Assembly: GCA_023410875.1 (NCBI GenBank)
Contig: JAEYPH010000021.1
Coordinates: 166,510 to 230,509 of the forward strand
Length of the DNA: 64,000 bases
Source: Bacillota bacterium
GTDB lineage: Bacteria > Bacillota > Clostridia > Christensenellales > UMGS416
Reading direction: 5' to 3'
Under the pieces are notes generated by a model, which saw only the letters and a program-made list of their open reading frames with translations, did no database searches and had not been told where the DNA came from. Both the position numbers and the translations under genes were made by a program. Position 1 is the stretch's first letter. Each line of letters begins with the position of its first letter. This document shows positions 1-9,843 of this stretch, in pieces.

Positions 1-3000
1 CCGTCTACTTCCGCATGAAGGAAGTGCACGGCGCTGACGGCTACGAGATGGACCCCAACTATCGGTACTATTTCATCAAGCAAGGCAACAGCACTCCGCA
101 TGACGTTACGCTCGGAGGAATCACCTTCAAGTATATCAACGACAACGCTGCGCGTGTGGATGTTCGTTTTGAAAACAAGCGCCTGGGCAAGCTTACGATC
201 GAAAAAGCCTTCCCCGCCGGTTCGCAGGGCAACCCCAACGATACCTTCAGCTTCTCCGTGACCCGCCAGGGCGACAGCACCAACTACGCCGCCGGCAAGA
301 CCGCCAAGGTCGGCGCGCCCATCCAGTTGGACAACCTGCCTTGGGGCACTTACACGATCACCGAGAATTCCAAGAACGGCTATCGGCTGACCGGCTGGAG
401 CGGCGGCACGCTGGTGGATGGTTCCGATGTCACCAAGGGTGTTACCGTGAAAATCGGCACCAGCAGCGGCGCCAAACTGAACTATACCGTGTCCGCCACC
501 AACGATGCGGACAACGACGGCAAGATCACGATCAACAAGGACTACCCCTCCGGTTCGCTGGGCAACCCCGGCGACACGTTCAGTTTCACCGTGACCCGCC
601 AGGGCGACAGCACCAACTATGCCGCGGGCAAGACCGCCAAGGTCGGCACGCCCATGGTACTGGATGACCTGCCCTGGGGCACTTACACGATCACCGAGAA
701 TTCCAAAGATGGTTATAAGCTGAGCGGCTGGACCGGCGGCACGCCGGTGGACGCCGGCGACGTCACCAAGGGCGTCACCGTGAAGATCGGCTCCGGCAGC
801 GGCGCCAGCCTCAGCTACTCGCTGACCGCCACCAACAGAACCGACAACGTGGGCAAGCTCACGATCCAGAAGGCATATCCCGCAGGCTCGCTGGGCGAAG
901 CCGACGATACCTTCAGCTTCACCGTGACCCGCAATGAGGACACCGCCTCTCCCAAGACGAATTACGCCGCCGGCAAGACCGCGACGATCACCACCCCCAT
1001 CGTGCTGGAAAACCTGCCCTGGGGCACGTACACCGTCGTCGAGAATGCCAAGACCGGCTATAAGCTGACCGGCTGGACCGGCGGCGCGCTGGTGGACAGC
1101 TCCGACATCACAAAGGGCGTCACCGTGAAGGTTGGCGCCGGTGGCGCCGACTTGACCGCCACCGTCAAGGCGACCAACGACACCTCGGACAACGGCCATA
1201 TCACCATTCAAAAGGCCTTCGCCGCCGGTTCGCTGGGCACCGCCGGCGACACCTTCAGCTTCATCGTAACCCGCGACGAGGATACCGCCTCCCCCAAGAC
1301 AAACTATGCCAGCGGCAAGACCGCGACGATCAGCAGCCCCATTGAGCTGGACAACCTGCCCAGGGGTACATACACGATCACCGAGGTTTCCAAGAATGGC
1401 TACCGGCTGACCAACTGGACCGGTGGCACGTTGGTGGACGCCGGCGACATCGCCAAGGGCGTTAAAGTGAAGATTGGCACCGGCAGCGGCGCCAGCCTCA
1501 GCTACACGGTGAGCGCCACCAACGACACGAAAGACGTGGGCAAGCTCACGATACAGAAGGCCTTCCCCACCGGCTCCATGGGCAGCGCCGGTGAAACCTT
1601 CAGTTTCGTCGTGACCCGCAATGAGGACACCGCCTCTCCCAAGCCCAACTACGCCGCCGGCAAGACCGCGACGATCACCACCCCCATCGTGCTGGAGAAC
1701 CTGCCCTGGGGCACATATACGATCACCGAGGACCCCAAATCCAACTACAGGCTGACCGGTTGGGCCGGCGGCACGCTGGTGAATGCCTCCGACATCACCA
1801 AGGGCGTCACGGTGAAGATTGGCACCGGCAGCGGCGCCAGCCTGACAGCCACCGCCAAGGCCACCAACGACACCGTGGACAACGGCCAGCTGACCATCAA
1901 CAAGGCGTTTTTGGAAGGCTTTGCCGGTGACAGCGACGACACCTTCAGCTTCGTCGTGACCCGCAACGAGGACACGGCTTCCCCCAAGACCAACTACGCC
2001 AGCGGCAGGACCGCCAAGGTCGGCTCCCCCATCGTGCTGGAAGACCTGCCCTGGGGTACCTATACGATCACCGAAGCTGCCAAGGACGGCTACCGGCTGA
2101 ACGCCTGGAACGGCGGCACACCGGTGGATTCTTCCAACGTCACCAAGGGCGTCACCGTGAAGATCGGCTCCGGCAGCGGCGCCAGCCTCACGTACTCGCT
2201 GACCGCCATCAACGGCTCCGACGATGTGGGCAAGCTGACCATCAACAAGGCTTTCCCCGCCGGTTCTATGGCCAATGCCAACGAAACCTTCAGCTTCACC
2301 GTGACTCGCAATGAGGACACGGCCTCCCCCAAGACCAACTACGCCAGCGGCAAAACAGCCAAGGTAGGCGCCCCCATCGTGCTGGAGAACCTGCCCTGGG
2401 GCACGTATACGATTACCGAAAACGCCAAGAACGGCTACCGCCTGACCGGGTGGACCGGCGGCACATTGGTAGACGCCAGCGACATCACCAAGGGCGTGAG
2501 CGTGAAGATCGGCTCCGGCAGCGGCGCCAGCCTCAATTACGCGCTGACCGCCACCAACGACACCGATGACGTGGGCAAGCTCACGATCCAGAAAGCTTTC
2601 CCCGCCGGTTCCATGGGCGATGCCGATGACACCTTCAGCTTCATCGTGACCCGCGACGAGGACACGGCTTCTCCCAAGACCAACTACGCCGCCGGCAGGA
2701 CCGCCAAAATCGGCTCCCCCGTCATGCTGGAAAACCTGCCTTGGGGCACCTATACGATCACCGAGGATGCCAAGGACGGTTATGAGCTGACCGGCTGGAC
2801 CGGCGGTACGCCGGTGGATGCCTCCGACATCACCAAGGGCATCAAGGTGAAGATTGGCACCGGCAGCGGCGCCAGCCTGAGCGCCACCGCCAAGGCCACC
2901 AACGACACCCTGGACAACGGCAAACTCACGATCGAAAAGGCCTTCCCCGCCGGTTCCATGGGCAATGCCGATGACACCTTCTCCTTCACCGTGACCCGCA

Positions 3001-6000
3001 ACGAGGACACGGCATCCCCCAAGACCAACTACGCCAGCGGCAAGACCGCCAAGATCGGTTCTCCCATCGTGCTGGAAAACCTGCCCTGGGGCACTTATAC
3101 GATCACAGAAAACACCAAGAACGGCTACCGGCTGACCGGCTGGACCGGCGGCACTTTGGTGGACGCCAGCGACATCACCAAGGGCGTGAGCGTGAAGATC
3201 GGCTCCGGCAGCGGCGCTAGCTTGAGCGCCACCGTCAAGGCCACCAACGATACCAAGGACGTGGGCAAGCTCACGATACAGAAGGCCTTCCCCTCCGGTT
3301 CCATGGGCAACACCGATGACGCCTTCTCCTTCACCGTGACCCGCAACGAGGACACGGCATCCCCCAAGACCAACTACGCCAGCGGCAAGACCGCCAAGAT
3401 CGGTTCTCCCATCGTGCTGGAGAACCTGCCCTGGGGCACCTATACGATCACCGAGAACCCCAAGGATGGGTATGAGCTGACCGGCTGGTCCGGTGGCGCA
3501 TTGCTGGACGCCTCCGACGCCACCAAGGGCGTGAGCGTGAAAATCGGTTCCGGCAGCGGTGCAAGTCTCACGGCCACCGTCAAGGCCACCAACGACACCG
3601 ACGTGGGCAAGCTGACCATCAACAAGGCTTTCCTGGACGGCTCCGTCGGCGACAGCTCCGACACCTTCAGCTTCATCGTTACCCGCAATGAAGACACCGC
3701 CTCCCCCAAGACCAACTACGCCGCCGGCAAGACCGCGACAATCGCCAGCCCCATCGTGCTGGAAGACCTGCCCTGGGGCACCTACACGATCACCGAGGTT
3801 GCCAAGGACGGTTACCGGCTGGCCAGCTGGACCGGCGGCACGCCGGTGGACGCAGCTGACGCCACCAAGGGCGTACAGGCGGAGATCGGCACCGGCAGCG
3901 GCGCCAGCCTGAGCTTCGAGGTGACCGCCAACAACGGCACCGACGACGTGGGCAAGCTGACCATCAACAAGGCTTTCCCCGAGGGTTCCATGGGCAACGC
4001 CGATGATGCCTTCTCCTTCATCGTGACCCGCAATGAGGACACCGCTTCCCCCAAGACCAACTATGCCAGCGGCAGAACCGCCAAGGTCGGCTCTCCCATC
4101 GTGCTGGAGAACCTGCCCTGGGGCACCTATACGATCACCGAAGACGCCAAGGACGGCTATGAGCTGACCGGCTGGACCGGCGGCACGCCGGTGGACGCCT
4201 CCGACGTGACCAAGGGTGTAAGCGTGAAGATCGGTTCCGGCAGCGGCGCCAGTCTGAACTACTCGCTGACCGCCACCAACGACACGGCCGAAGTGGGCGA
4301 GCTGACCATCGAGAAGGCCTTCCCCGAGGGCTCGCTGGGCAACGCCGATGACACCTTCAGCTTCACCGTAACCCGCAATGAGGACACCGCCTCTCCCAAG
4401 ACCAACTACGCCAGCGGCAAGACCGCCAAGATCGGCGCCCCGATTGTGCTGGGCAACCTGCCCTGGGGCACCTATACGATCACCGAGGATGCCAAGGACG
4501 GCTATCAGTTGACCGGCTGGACCGGCGGCACGCCGGTGGACGCCTCCGACGCCACCAAGGGCATCACCGTGACGATTGGCACCGGCGCCGGAGCCAGCCT
4601 GACGGCCACCGCCACAGCCACCAACGACACGACCGATGACGGCAAGCTGACCATCAACAAGTCTTTCCTGGATGATTCCATCGGCGACAGCTCCGACACC
4701 TTCAGCTTCGTCGTGACCCGCGATGAGGACACAGCCTCCCCCAAGACCAACTACGCCGCCGGCAAGACCGCGACGGTCAGCAGCCCCATCGTGCTCACCG
4801 ACCTGCCCTGGGGCACCTACACGATCACCGAGAGCGTCAAGGACGGCTACCGGCTGGCCAGCTGGACCGGTGGCGCCCCCGTGGACGTCGCTGACGCCAC
4901 CAAGGGCGTCCAGGTGAAGATCGGCACCGGCAGCGGCGCCAGCCTGAGCTTCGAGGTGACCGCCAACAACGGCACCGACGACGTGGGCAAGCTGACGATT
5001 AACAAGGCTTTCCCCGAGGGCTCGCTGGGCGACGCCGATGACACCTTCTCCTTCACCGTGACCCGCAACGAGGACACGGCCTCCCCCAAGACCAACTATG
5101 CCAGCGGCAGAACCGCCAAGGTCGGCTCTCCGATCGTGCTGGAGAACCTGCCCTGGGGCACCTACACGATCACCGAGGACGCCAAGTCCGGCTACCGGCT
5201 GACAGGCTGGACCGGCGGCACGCCGGTGGATGCCACAGACATCGCCAAGGGCGTGAGCGTGAAGATCGGCTCCGGCAGCGGCTCCAGCCTGAACTACTCG
5301 CTGACCGCCACCAACGACACGGCCGAGAGCGGCGAACTCACGATCCAGAAGGCCTTCCCCGCCGGGTCCATCGGCGATGCCGATGATACCTTCAGCTTCA
5401 CCGTGACCCGCAACGAGGACACAGCCTCCCCCAAGACCAACTACGCCGCCGGCAAGACCGCCAAGGTCGGTTCCCCCATCGTGCTCACCGACCTGCCCTG
5501 GGGCACCTACACGGTCACCGAGGACGACAAGTCCGGCTATCGGCTGACCGGTTGGGCCGGCGGCACGCCGGTGGACGCCTCCGACATCAACAAGGGCGTA
5601 ACCGTGAAGATCGGTTCCGGCAGCGGCGCAAGCCTGAGCTACACACTGACCGCCACCAACGACACGACCGATGTGGGGCAGTTGACCATCGAGAAGGCCT
5701 TCCCCGACGGCTCCATGGGCAACGCCGATGACGCCTTCTCCTTCACCGTGACCCGCAACGAGGACACCGCCTCCCCCAAGACCAACTACGCCGCGGGCAA
5801 GACCGCCAAGGTCGGCAGCCCGCTGGTGCTGGGCAACCTGCCCTGGGGCACCTACACCGTCACCGAGGACGCCAAGCCCGGCTACCAGCTGACCGGCTGG
5901 AAGAAGGACGGCTCCGCTGTCAGCGGCAGCTCCGTGACCGTAACCATCGGCGCGGGCAGCAGCGCCAAGCTGGAATACGTGCTGCAAGCCACCAACGATT

Positions 6001-8576
6001 CCGACAACGTGGGCAAGCTGACGATCGCCAAGGCCGCCTTCGCCGAAGGCTCGCAAGGCAATGCCAGCGACACCTTCTCCTTCACCGTGACCCGCCAGCA
6101 GGACGCTGCTGACCCCATCACCGGCCTCAAACCCAACTACGCCGCGGGCAAGACCACCACGGCAGGCGCATCGCCCATCGAGCTGACCGGCCTGCCCTGG
6201 GGTACCTACACGATCACCGAAAACGCCACGTCCGGCTATCACCTGACCGGCTGGATGCTGGACGGCGCGGCAGTCAGCGGTAGCTCCGTGACCGTGACCA
6301 TCGGCTCCGGCAGCAGCGCCAAGCTGGAATATGCACTGGAAGCCTCCAACGCCACCGACGATGTCGGCCGGCTCACGATCATCAAGAGCGTGCTGGGCAC
6401 GCCGCAGACCGGCGACACGTTCCGCTTCTCCGTGGTGCGTGACGGTGACAGCACCAACAAGAACTGGGCCGAAGGCATCACCTGGAGCGCCGGCAGCCTG
6501 ATCCATGAGCTCTCCGGCCTGCCCTGGGGCACCTACACGATCACCGAGGACCCGACCGACGGCTACAGGCTCAACGATTGGATCGGCGGCACGCTGGTGG
6601 ATCCCGGCGACGTGACCAAGGGCGTAAAGGTAACCATCGGCACGGCGGCAGGGGCCACGCTGAACTACAGCGTCGTGGCGACCAACCGCCAGCTGGGCAG
6701 CCTGAAGCTTACCAAGACCGTGGACGGCGCTGCCGGCGATGACCCGACCGTGTTCACGCTGAAGGTCACCGGCCCCGGCGGCTACAGCCAGGACGTCACG
6801 CTGACCAACGGCCAGACCGCCACGCTGAGCGGCCTGGAGTGGGGCGAATACGCGATCACCGAGACCGCCGTGCCCGAAGGCTACGCTTCGCTGAGCGGTA
6901 CCGGGAACTTCACGGTGGGCTATGACACCGCTGGAACGCTGGTGCTCGATCACCTGGTGACCTACGAGAACCAGAAGCTGGCCGCGATCCACATCCTCAA
7001 GACCGACAGCGCCACCGGCCTGCCCGTGGCCAACGTCACGCTGGAAATTTCCAAGCCGGAGCAGAATCTGCTCAGCCGCCTGTGGGCCGCCGTGTTCGGC
7101 GAAACCTGGACGGTGACGACCGGCGCCGACGGCATCGCTGATGTCAGCAACCTGCAGCCCGGCATCTATGAAGTCAAAGAGGTTTCCGCCCCCGACGGTT
7201 ATGTGATCGACCCGACGCCCAAGACCGTGACGCTGGCCGCCGGCCAGACGGCCCAGGTGACCTTCGAGAATGTGCCCCAGGGCTGGCTCAAGCTCATCAA
7301 GACCGATGCGGTGACCGGCGCAAAGCTGGCCGGAGCCGTGTTCTCCCTGGCCGACAATGAGGACTTCACCGATGCGATCACGCTGGCGACGGCCGCCGAC
7401 GGCACCGTGACCAGCGCAGCGCTTACGCCCGGCACCTGGTATGCCAAGGAGACCCTGGCTCCCGCCGGGTATGTGCTGGACAGCACCGTGCACACCGTAA
7501 CGGTGGAACTGGGCAAGACCGCTGAGGTGGCGCTGCTCAACGACCCGCAGAGCTTCCTGAAGATCATCAAGACCGACGCAGACACCGGGGCCGCGCTGGC
7601 CGGCGCTGAGTTCTCCCTGGCCGACAACGAGGACTTCACCGGCGCGATTACGCTGACGACGACCGCCGACGGCACCGTGACCAGCGCAGCGCTTACGTCC
7701 GGCACATGGTACGTCCGGGAGACCAAGGCGCCCGCCGGATATGTGCTGGACAGCACCGTGCACACCGTGACGGTGGCGCTGGGCAAGACCGCCGAAGTGG
7801 CGCTGACCAACTCGGCAGTGCCCGGACAGCTGCAGCTGCTCAAGGTGAACGCCGAGGACGGTATGCCGCTGGAAGACGCAGCCTTCAACATCTACTCTGA
7901 CGAGGCGCTCACCGATCTGGTTGCCTCCGACACCACCGACGAAAACGGCGAGATCAATGTGGACAACCTGACGCCCGGCACCTATTGGGTGCTGGAGACC
8001 CGAGCGCCGGAAAACTTTATCCTCAACGACACGGCGATCCCCGTGACCATCACGGCCAACAACCGCACGGTGCTCACGCTGACCAACCAGGAGGACGACA
8101 CCGGCGGCTTCGAGGATGAGCTGGGCCAGCTCAACCTGCTCAAGGTGGACGGCTATACGCAGAAGCCCCTGGCCAACGCCAAGTTCAACCTCTACGCTGA
8201 CGAAGCGCTCAGGGTGCTGGTAGCCACCGGCGTCACCGGTGCAGACGGCATCATCGAGTTCAAGGACCTGGAACCCGGCACCTACTATTTGGTGGAGACC
8301 TCGGCGCCCATGTCCTACAAGCTCAACACAACCCCGATCGACGTGGACGTGCCCGCCGGTGAGATCACCGAGATAACCGTGACCAACGAGCTGGACGACA
8401 CCAAGGACTATCAGACCGGCTCCATGGATTACAACATCCTGCTAGGCGGCGGCGCGGCGCTGCTGGTAGGTGCGATGCTGATCATGCTCACCCGCCGGCG
8501 CAGGTTCGCCATGGGCAGGCCCGCCATGGCCGTGAGCAACCGCCGGCGCAGGCCCTACAGGACTCCCAAACATTAA
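1..8576 (+). CDS. Giant repeat surface adhesin (Cna-B/SpaA type), 5' end outside window
   Basis: The reading frame is already open at base 3, so the start lies upstream and the ATG at 15 is internal. About 2,850 residues are visible. First comes the end of a Cna-B-like domain. Then come 19 tandem repeats of about 115 residues, starting near 187, 520, 853, 1195 and so on to 6367. Each carries a TFSFxVTRxxD motif and an LPWGTYTITE core. A shorter divergent Cna-B unit follows (6694-6970), then five SpaA/prealbumin-like domains (6976-8400). The C-terminus has a hydrophobic segment (about 8441-8494) followed by RRRR and a basic tail of some 25 residues. There is no LPXTG; the nearest equivalent is a QTG just before the membrane segment. 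SpaA/Cna-B domains are known from pilins and adhesins, often stabilised by isopeptide bonds. A role in cell-surface adhesion is inferred, and the ligand is unknown. Confidence 0.9.
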   Translation, partial: VYFRMKEVHGADGYEMDPNYRYYFIKQGNSTPHDVTLGGITFKYINDNAARVDVRFENKRLGKLTIEKAFPAGSQGNPNDTFSFSVTRQGDSTNYAAGKTAKVGAPIQLDNLPWGTYTITENSKNGYRLTGWSGGTLVDGSDVTKGVTVKIGTSSGAKLNYTVSATNDADNDGKITINKDYPSGSLGNPGDTFSFTVTRQGDSTNYAAGKTAKVGTPMVLDDLPWGTYTITENSKDGYKLSGWTGGTPVDAGDVTKGVTVKIGSGSGASLSYSLTATNRTDNVGKLTIQKAYPAGSLGEADDTFSFTVTRNEDTASPKTNYAAGKTATITTPIVLENLPWGTYTVVENAKTGYKLTGWTGGALVDSSDITKGVTVKVGAGGADLTATVKATNDTSDNGHITIQKAFAAGSLGTAGDTFSFIVTRDEDTASPKTNYASGKTATISSPIELDNLPRGTYTITEVSKNGYRLTNWTGGTLVDAGDIAKGVKVKIGTGSGASLSYTVSATNDTKDVGKLTIQKAFPTGSMGSAGETFSFVVTRNEDTASPKPNYAAGKTATITTPIVLENLPWGTYTITEDPKSNYRLTGWAGGTLVNASDITKGVTVKIGTGSGASLTATAKATNDTVDNGQLTINKAFLEGFAGDSDDTFSFVVTRNEDTASPKTNYASGRTAKVGSPIVLEDLPWGTYTITEAAKDGYRLNAWNGGTPVDSSNVTKGVTVKIGSGSGASLTYSLTAINGSDDVGKLTINKAFPAGSMANANETFSFTVTRNEDTASPKTNYASGKTAKVGAPIVLENLPWGTYTITENAKNGYRLTGWTGGTLVDASDITKGVSVKIGSGSGASLNYALTATNDTDDVGKLTIQKAFPAGSMGDADDTFSFIVTRDEDTASPKTNYAAGRTAKIGSPVMLENLPWGTYTITEDAKDGYELTGWTGGTPVDASDITKGIKVKIGTGSGASLSATAKATNDTLDNGKLTIEKAFPAGSMGNADDTFSFTVTRNEDTASPKTNYASGKTAKIGSPIVLENLPWGTYTITENTKNGYRLTGWTGGTLVDASDITKGVSVKIGSGSGASLSATVKATNDTKDVGKLTIQKAFPSGSMGNTDDAFSFTVTRNEDTASPKTNYASGKTAKIGSPIVLENLPWGTYTITENPKDGYELTGWSGGALLDASDATKGVSVKIGSGSGASLTATVKATNDTDVGKLTINKAFLDGSVGDSSDTFSFIVTRNEDTASPKTNYAAGKTATIASPIVLEDLPWGTYTITEVAKDGYRLASWTGGTPVDAADATKGVQAEIGTGSGASLSFEVTANNGTDDVGKLTINKAFPEGSMGNADDAFSFIVTRNEDTASPKTNYASGRTAKVGSPIVLENLPWGTYTITEDAKDGYELTGWTGGTPVDASDVTKGVSVKIGSGSGASLNYSLTATNDTAEVGELTIEKAFPEGSLGNADDTFSFTVTRNEDTASPKTNYASGKTAKIGAPIVLGNLPWGTYTITEDAKDGYQLTGWTGGTPVDASDATKGITVTIGTGAGASLTATATATNDTTDDGKLTINKSFLDDSIGDSSDTFSFVVTRDEDTASPKTNYAAGKTATVSSPIVLTDLPWGTYTITESVKDGYRLASWTGGAPVDVADATKGVQVKIGTGSGASLSFEVTANNGTDDVGKLTINKAFPEGSLGDADDTFSFTVTRNEDTASPKTNYASGRTAKVGSPIVLENLPWGTYTITEDAKSGYRLTGWTGGTPVDATDIAKGVSVKIGSGSGSSLNYSLTATNDTAESGELTIQKAFPAGSIGDADDTFSFTVTRNEDTASPKTNYAAGKTAKVGSPIVLTDLPWGTYTVTEDDKSGYRLTGWAGGTPVDASDINKGVTVKIGSGSGASLSYTLTATNDTTDVGQLTIEKAFPDGSMGNADDAFSFTVTRNEDTASPKTNYAAGKTAKVGSPLVLGNLPWGTYTVTEDAKPGYQLTGWKKDGSAVSGSSVTVTIGAGSSAKLEYVLQATNDSDNVGKLTIAKAAFAEGSQGNASDTFSFTVTRQQDAADPITGLKPNYAAGKTTTAGASPIELTGLPWGTYTITENATSGYHLTGWMLDGAAVSGSSVTVTIGSGSSAKLEYALEASNATDDVGRLTIIKSVLGTPQTGDTFRFSVVRDGDSTNKNWAEGITWSAGSLIHELSGLPWGTYTITEDPTDGYRLNDWIGGTLVDPGDVTKGVKVTIGTAAGATLNYSVVATNRQLGSLKLTKTVDGAAGDDPTVFTLKVTGPGGYSQDVTLTNGQTATLSGLEWGEYAITETAVPEGYASLSGTGNFTVGYDTAGTLVLDHLVTYENQKLAAIHILKTDSATGLPVANVTLEISKPEQNLLSRLWAAVFGETWTVTTGADGIADVSNLQPGIYEVKEVSAPDGYVIDPTPKTVTLAAGQTAQVTFENVPQGWLKLIKTDAVTGAKLAGAVFSLADNEDFTDAITLATAADGTVTSAALTPGTWYAKETLAPAGYVLDSTVHTVTVELGKTAEVALLNDPQSFLKIIKTDADTGAALAGAEFSLADNEDFTGAITLTTTADGTVTSAALTSGTWYVRETKAPAGYVLDSTVHTVTVALGKTAEVALTNSAVPGQLQLLKVNAEDGMPLEDAAFNIYSDEALTDLVASDTTDENGEINVDNLTPGTYWVLETRAPENFILNDTAIPVTITANNRTVLTLTNQEDDTGGFEDELGQLNLLKVDGYTQKPLANAKFNLYADEALRVLVATGVTGADGIIEFKDLEPGTYYLVETSAPMSYKLNTTPIDVDVPAGEITEITVTNELDDTKDYQTGSMDYNILLGGGAALLVGAMLIMLTRRRRFAMGRPAMAVSNRRRRPYRTPKH
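187..6693 (+). repeat. 19 tandem ~345-bp coding repeats with higher-order structure
   Basis: Nineteen in-frame units of 333-354 bp, most of them 345 bp, encode the adhesin stalk. Units starting near 3607 and 4642 share diagnostic variants (TINKxFLDxS, then RLASW and FEVTANNG). They lie exactly 1,035 bp apart, which is three units, so a three-unit block was duplicated. A unit near 1885 belongs to the same subtype. Confidence 0.9.
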
Positions 8577-8616
8577 TGCCAAGCGGGGACCCGCAGACAA
8601 TCAACTAACAAAAAGG

Positions 8617-8645
8617 GGGCTGTTCCGGGAGGAGCAGCTCTCTTT
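8617..8645 (+). terminator. Terminator after the giant adhesin
   Basis: GGGCTGTTCC pairs with GGAGCAGCTC (ten pairs, two of them G-U) around a GGGA loop, followed by TCTTT. It lies 40 bp after the adhesin stop. A relative of this sequence occurs at 48916-48946 behind the decayed copy of the adhesin tail. Confidence 0.7.
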
Positions 8646-8699
8646 CGTGATATACTGATAAGTATGGAAAAGGTGAGGACTATACTAAGGGGTGCTAAA

Positions 8700-9071
8700 A
8701 TGAAAAAAGGAATGACCTCACAAGAAATGATTGCTATGCACGTTGAAAGCGATAAGATCATGGAAGAAGCAACCAAACAAGGCGATTATAAAACCCATAA
8801 CAGAGAGTTTATGAAAAGGGATAAAATTCACCAGTTTCTAGCGCTGAGACCTGATTTGGCAAAAGAAGTGTATCAAGAGCTTTTAAAGCATGAGTGTATT
8901 GTTTCTAGACTCTCAGCTGCTGCTCAGTGCCTAAAGAACGGATTTTTCATAGAAAAAGCAGAGGACATTCTTGCCATGATGGAAAAGGAAAAGAGCACTG
9001 GGCTTTATAGTCTGGATGCACACATGACGCTTCGAGTATGGAGAGGTGAATTTCCAGGAAAAAAGCTATGA
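8700..9071 (+). CDS. Small DUF2019-like protein, putative immunity protein, copy 1
   Basis: A 123-residue helical, soluble protein that begins MKKGMTSQEM. The frame is open from 8664, but the ATG at 8700 is chosen because the paralogue at 9844 starts at the same place behind the same sequence (GTGCTAAAATG). The body shows a helical-repeat pattern (RLSxAxQCLKNGF, EKAxDIL, AHMTLRVWRGE) that resembles DUF2019, a family predicted to serve as immunity proteins in polymorphic toxin systems. That match is by eye. It lies behind the adhesin terminator in AT-rich sequence unlike the adhesin, so it is probably a separate, acquired unit. No cognate toxin is visible beside it. Confidence 0.65.
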   Translation: MKKGMTSQEMIAMHVESDKIMEEATKQGDYKTHNREFMKRDKIHQFLALRPDLAKEVYQELLKHECIVSRLSAAAQCLKNGFFIEKAEDILAMMEKEKSTGLYSLDAHMTLRVWRGEFPGKKL

Positions 9072-9143
9072 TCGAAGATCTATCGCAATAAGAGGGAAGC
9101 ATGAATACTAAACCAGAGTTTTGAGATAAACATTGATCTATAT

Positions 9144-9758
9144 TTGAATAAAAGATATTGTTATGCTGGCGAAGTTAATGGAACGAATGGATGGAGGATA
9201 TCTGAGATTTGCCCGGTTTGTCGGACTCCATATCTATTACAGTTGACTGACCTTTATCTTGGGGTAGAAAGGGGGAGTATATATCCCGACTTCCTCCATT
9301 GCCCTGCTGGCATACTCGTCATCTCAGAAAATGTTCTAAATGCATGGCAGAAAACCGGAATTAAGGGTTATTCATACTATCAGGCACATGTTGATAAAAT
9401 CTATACAAAGGGGCTTAAAGGAAAAAACGTTCCAATATACTATCATATTGCAATCGACGGATTCTGTGATATAGAGAGAAAACGGACGGACATTGAAATA
9501 ATATACGAATGTAAAAAGTGTGGCGTTATTAAGTATAAGCAAAAGTGGGACACGGGTGAAGCAAAATTCGCATTTGATTACGAAACTTGGGATGGAACAA
9601 ATATTCTTCGAACGAAGATTTTTAACTTTCCGTTTTGTACAAGAGAAATTGTTGAGTGCGCGTTGAGAACCAATCATACAGGCGTAAGATTTTTCCATTC
9701 ACAAGATGTTCTTAGAGGGGACAAAAGGCATATCGAAAAGATAGAGGATATCGTCTGA
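9144..9758 (+). CDS. Double-CXXCG-like putative immunity protein, start possibly frameshifted
   Basis: About 204 residues with two cysteine pairs, CPVC near residue 23 and CKKC near residue 123. They are preceded by a YAGEVNGTNGW segment, like the N-terminal pattern of the double-CXXCG family (SitI6-like immunity proteins of Myxococcus). The pairs probably bind zinc. The TTG at 9144 has no good ribosome binding site. A strong GAGGGAAG (9092-9099) sits instead in front of an ATG at 9101, whose frame reads MNTKPEF and then hits a stop after a TTTT run (9119-9122). Removing one T joins the frames smoothly (MNTKPEFEINIDLY and onward). So this is either a frameshifted gene or a sequencing error. 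It lies between the two DUF2019-like paralogues. The family assignment is from memory of the motif. Confidence 0.55.
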   Translation: MNKRYCYAGEVNGTNGWRISEICPVCRTPYLLQLTDLYLGVERGSIYPDFLHCPAGILVISENVLNAWQKTGIKGYSYYQAHVDKIYTKGLKGKNVPIYYHIAIDGFCDIERKRTDIEIIYECKKCGVIKYKQKWDTGEAKFAFDYETWDGTNILRTKIFNFPFCTREIVECALRTNHTGVRFFHSQDVLRGDKRHIEKIEDIV

Positions 9759-9843
9759 AGGGAAAATCTGTGCGATCCATCATTGCACCTTTGAGAAGGG
9801 GAAAAATGCGTCTCGTTCTTCGTATGCTTTTTGGAGTGCTAAA

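Noticed and set aside
1745..6532. Series of 80-residue open frames on the minus strand of the adhesin
   Set aside because: They recur with the 345-bp repeat in the same relative position, so they are shadows of codon bias in the repeats.
8395..8440. LPXTG sortase signal in the adhesin
   Set aside because: Only QTG is present, without Leu-Pro, and the tail is too long for a standard signal.
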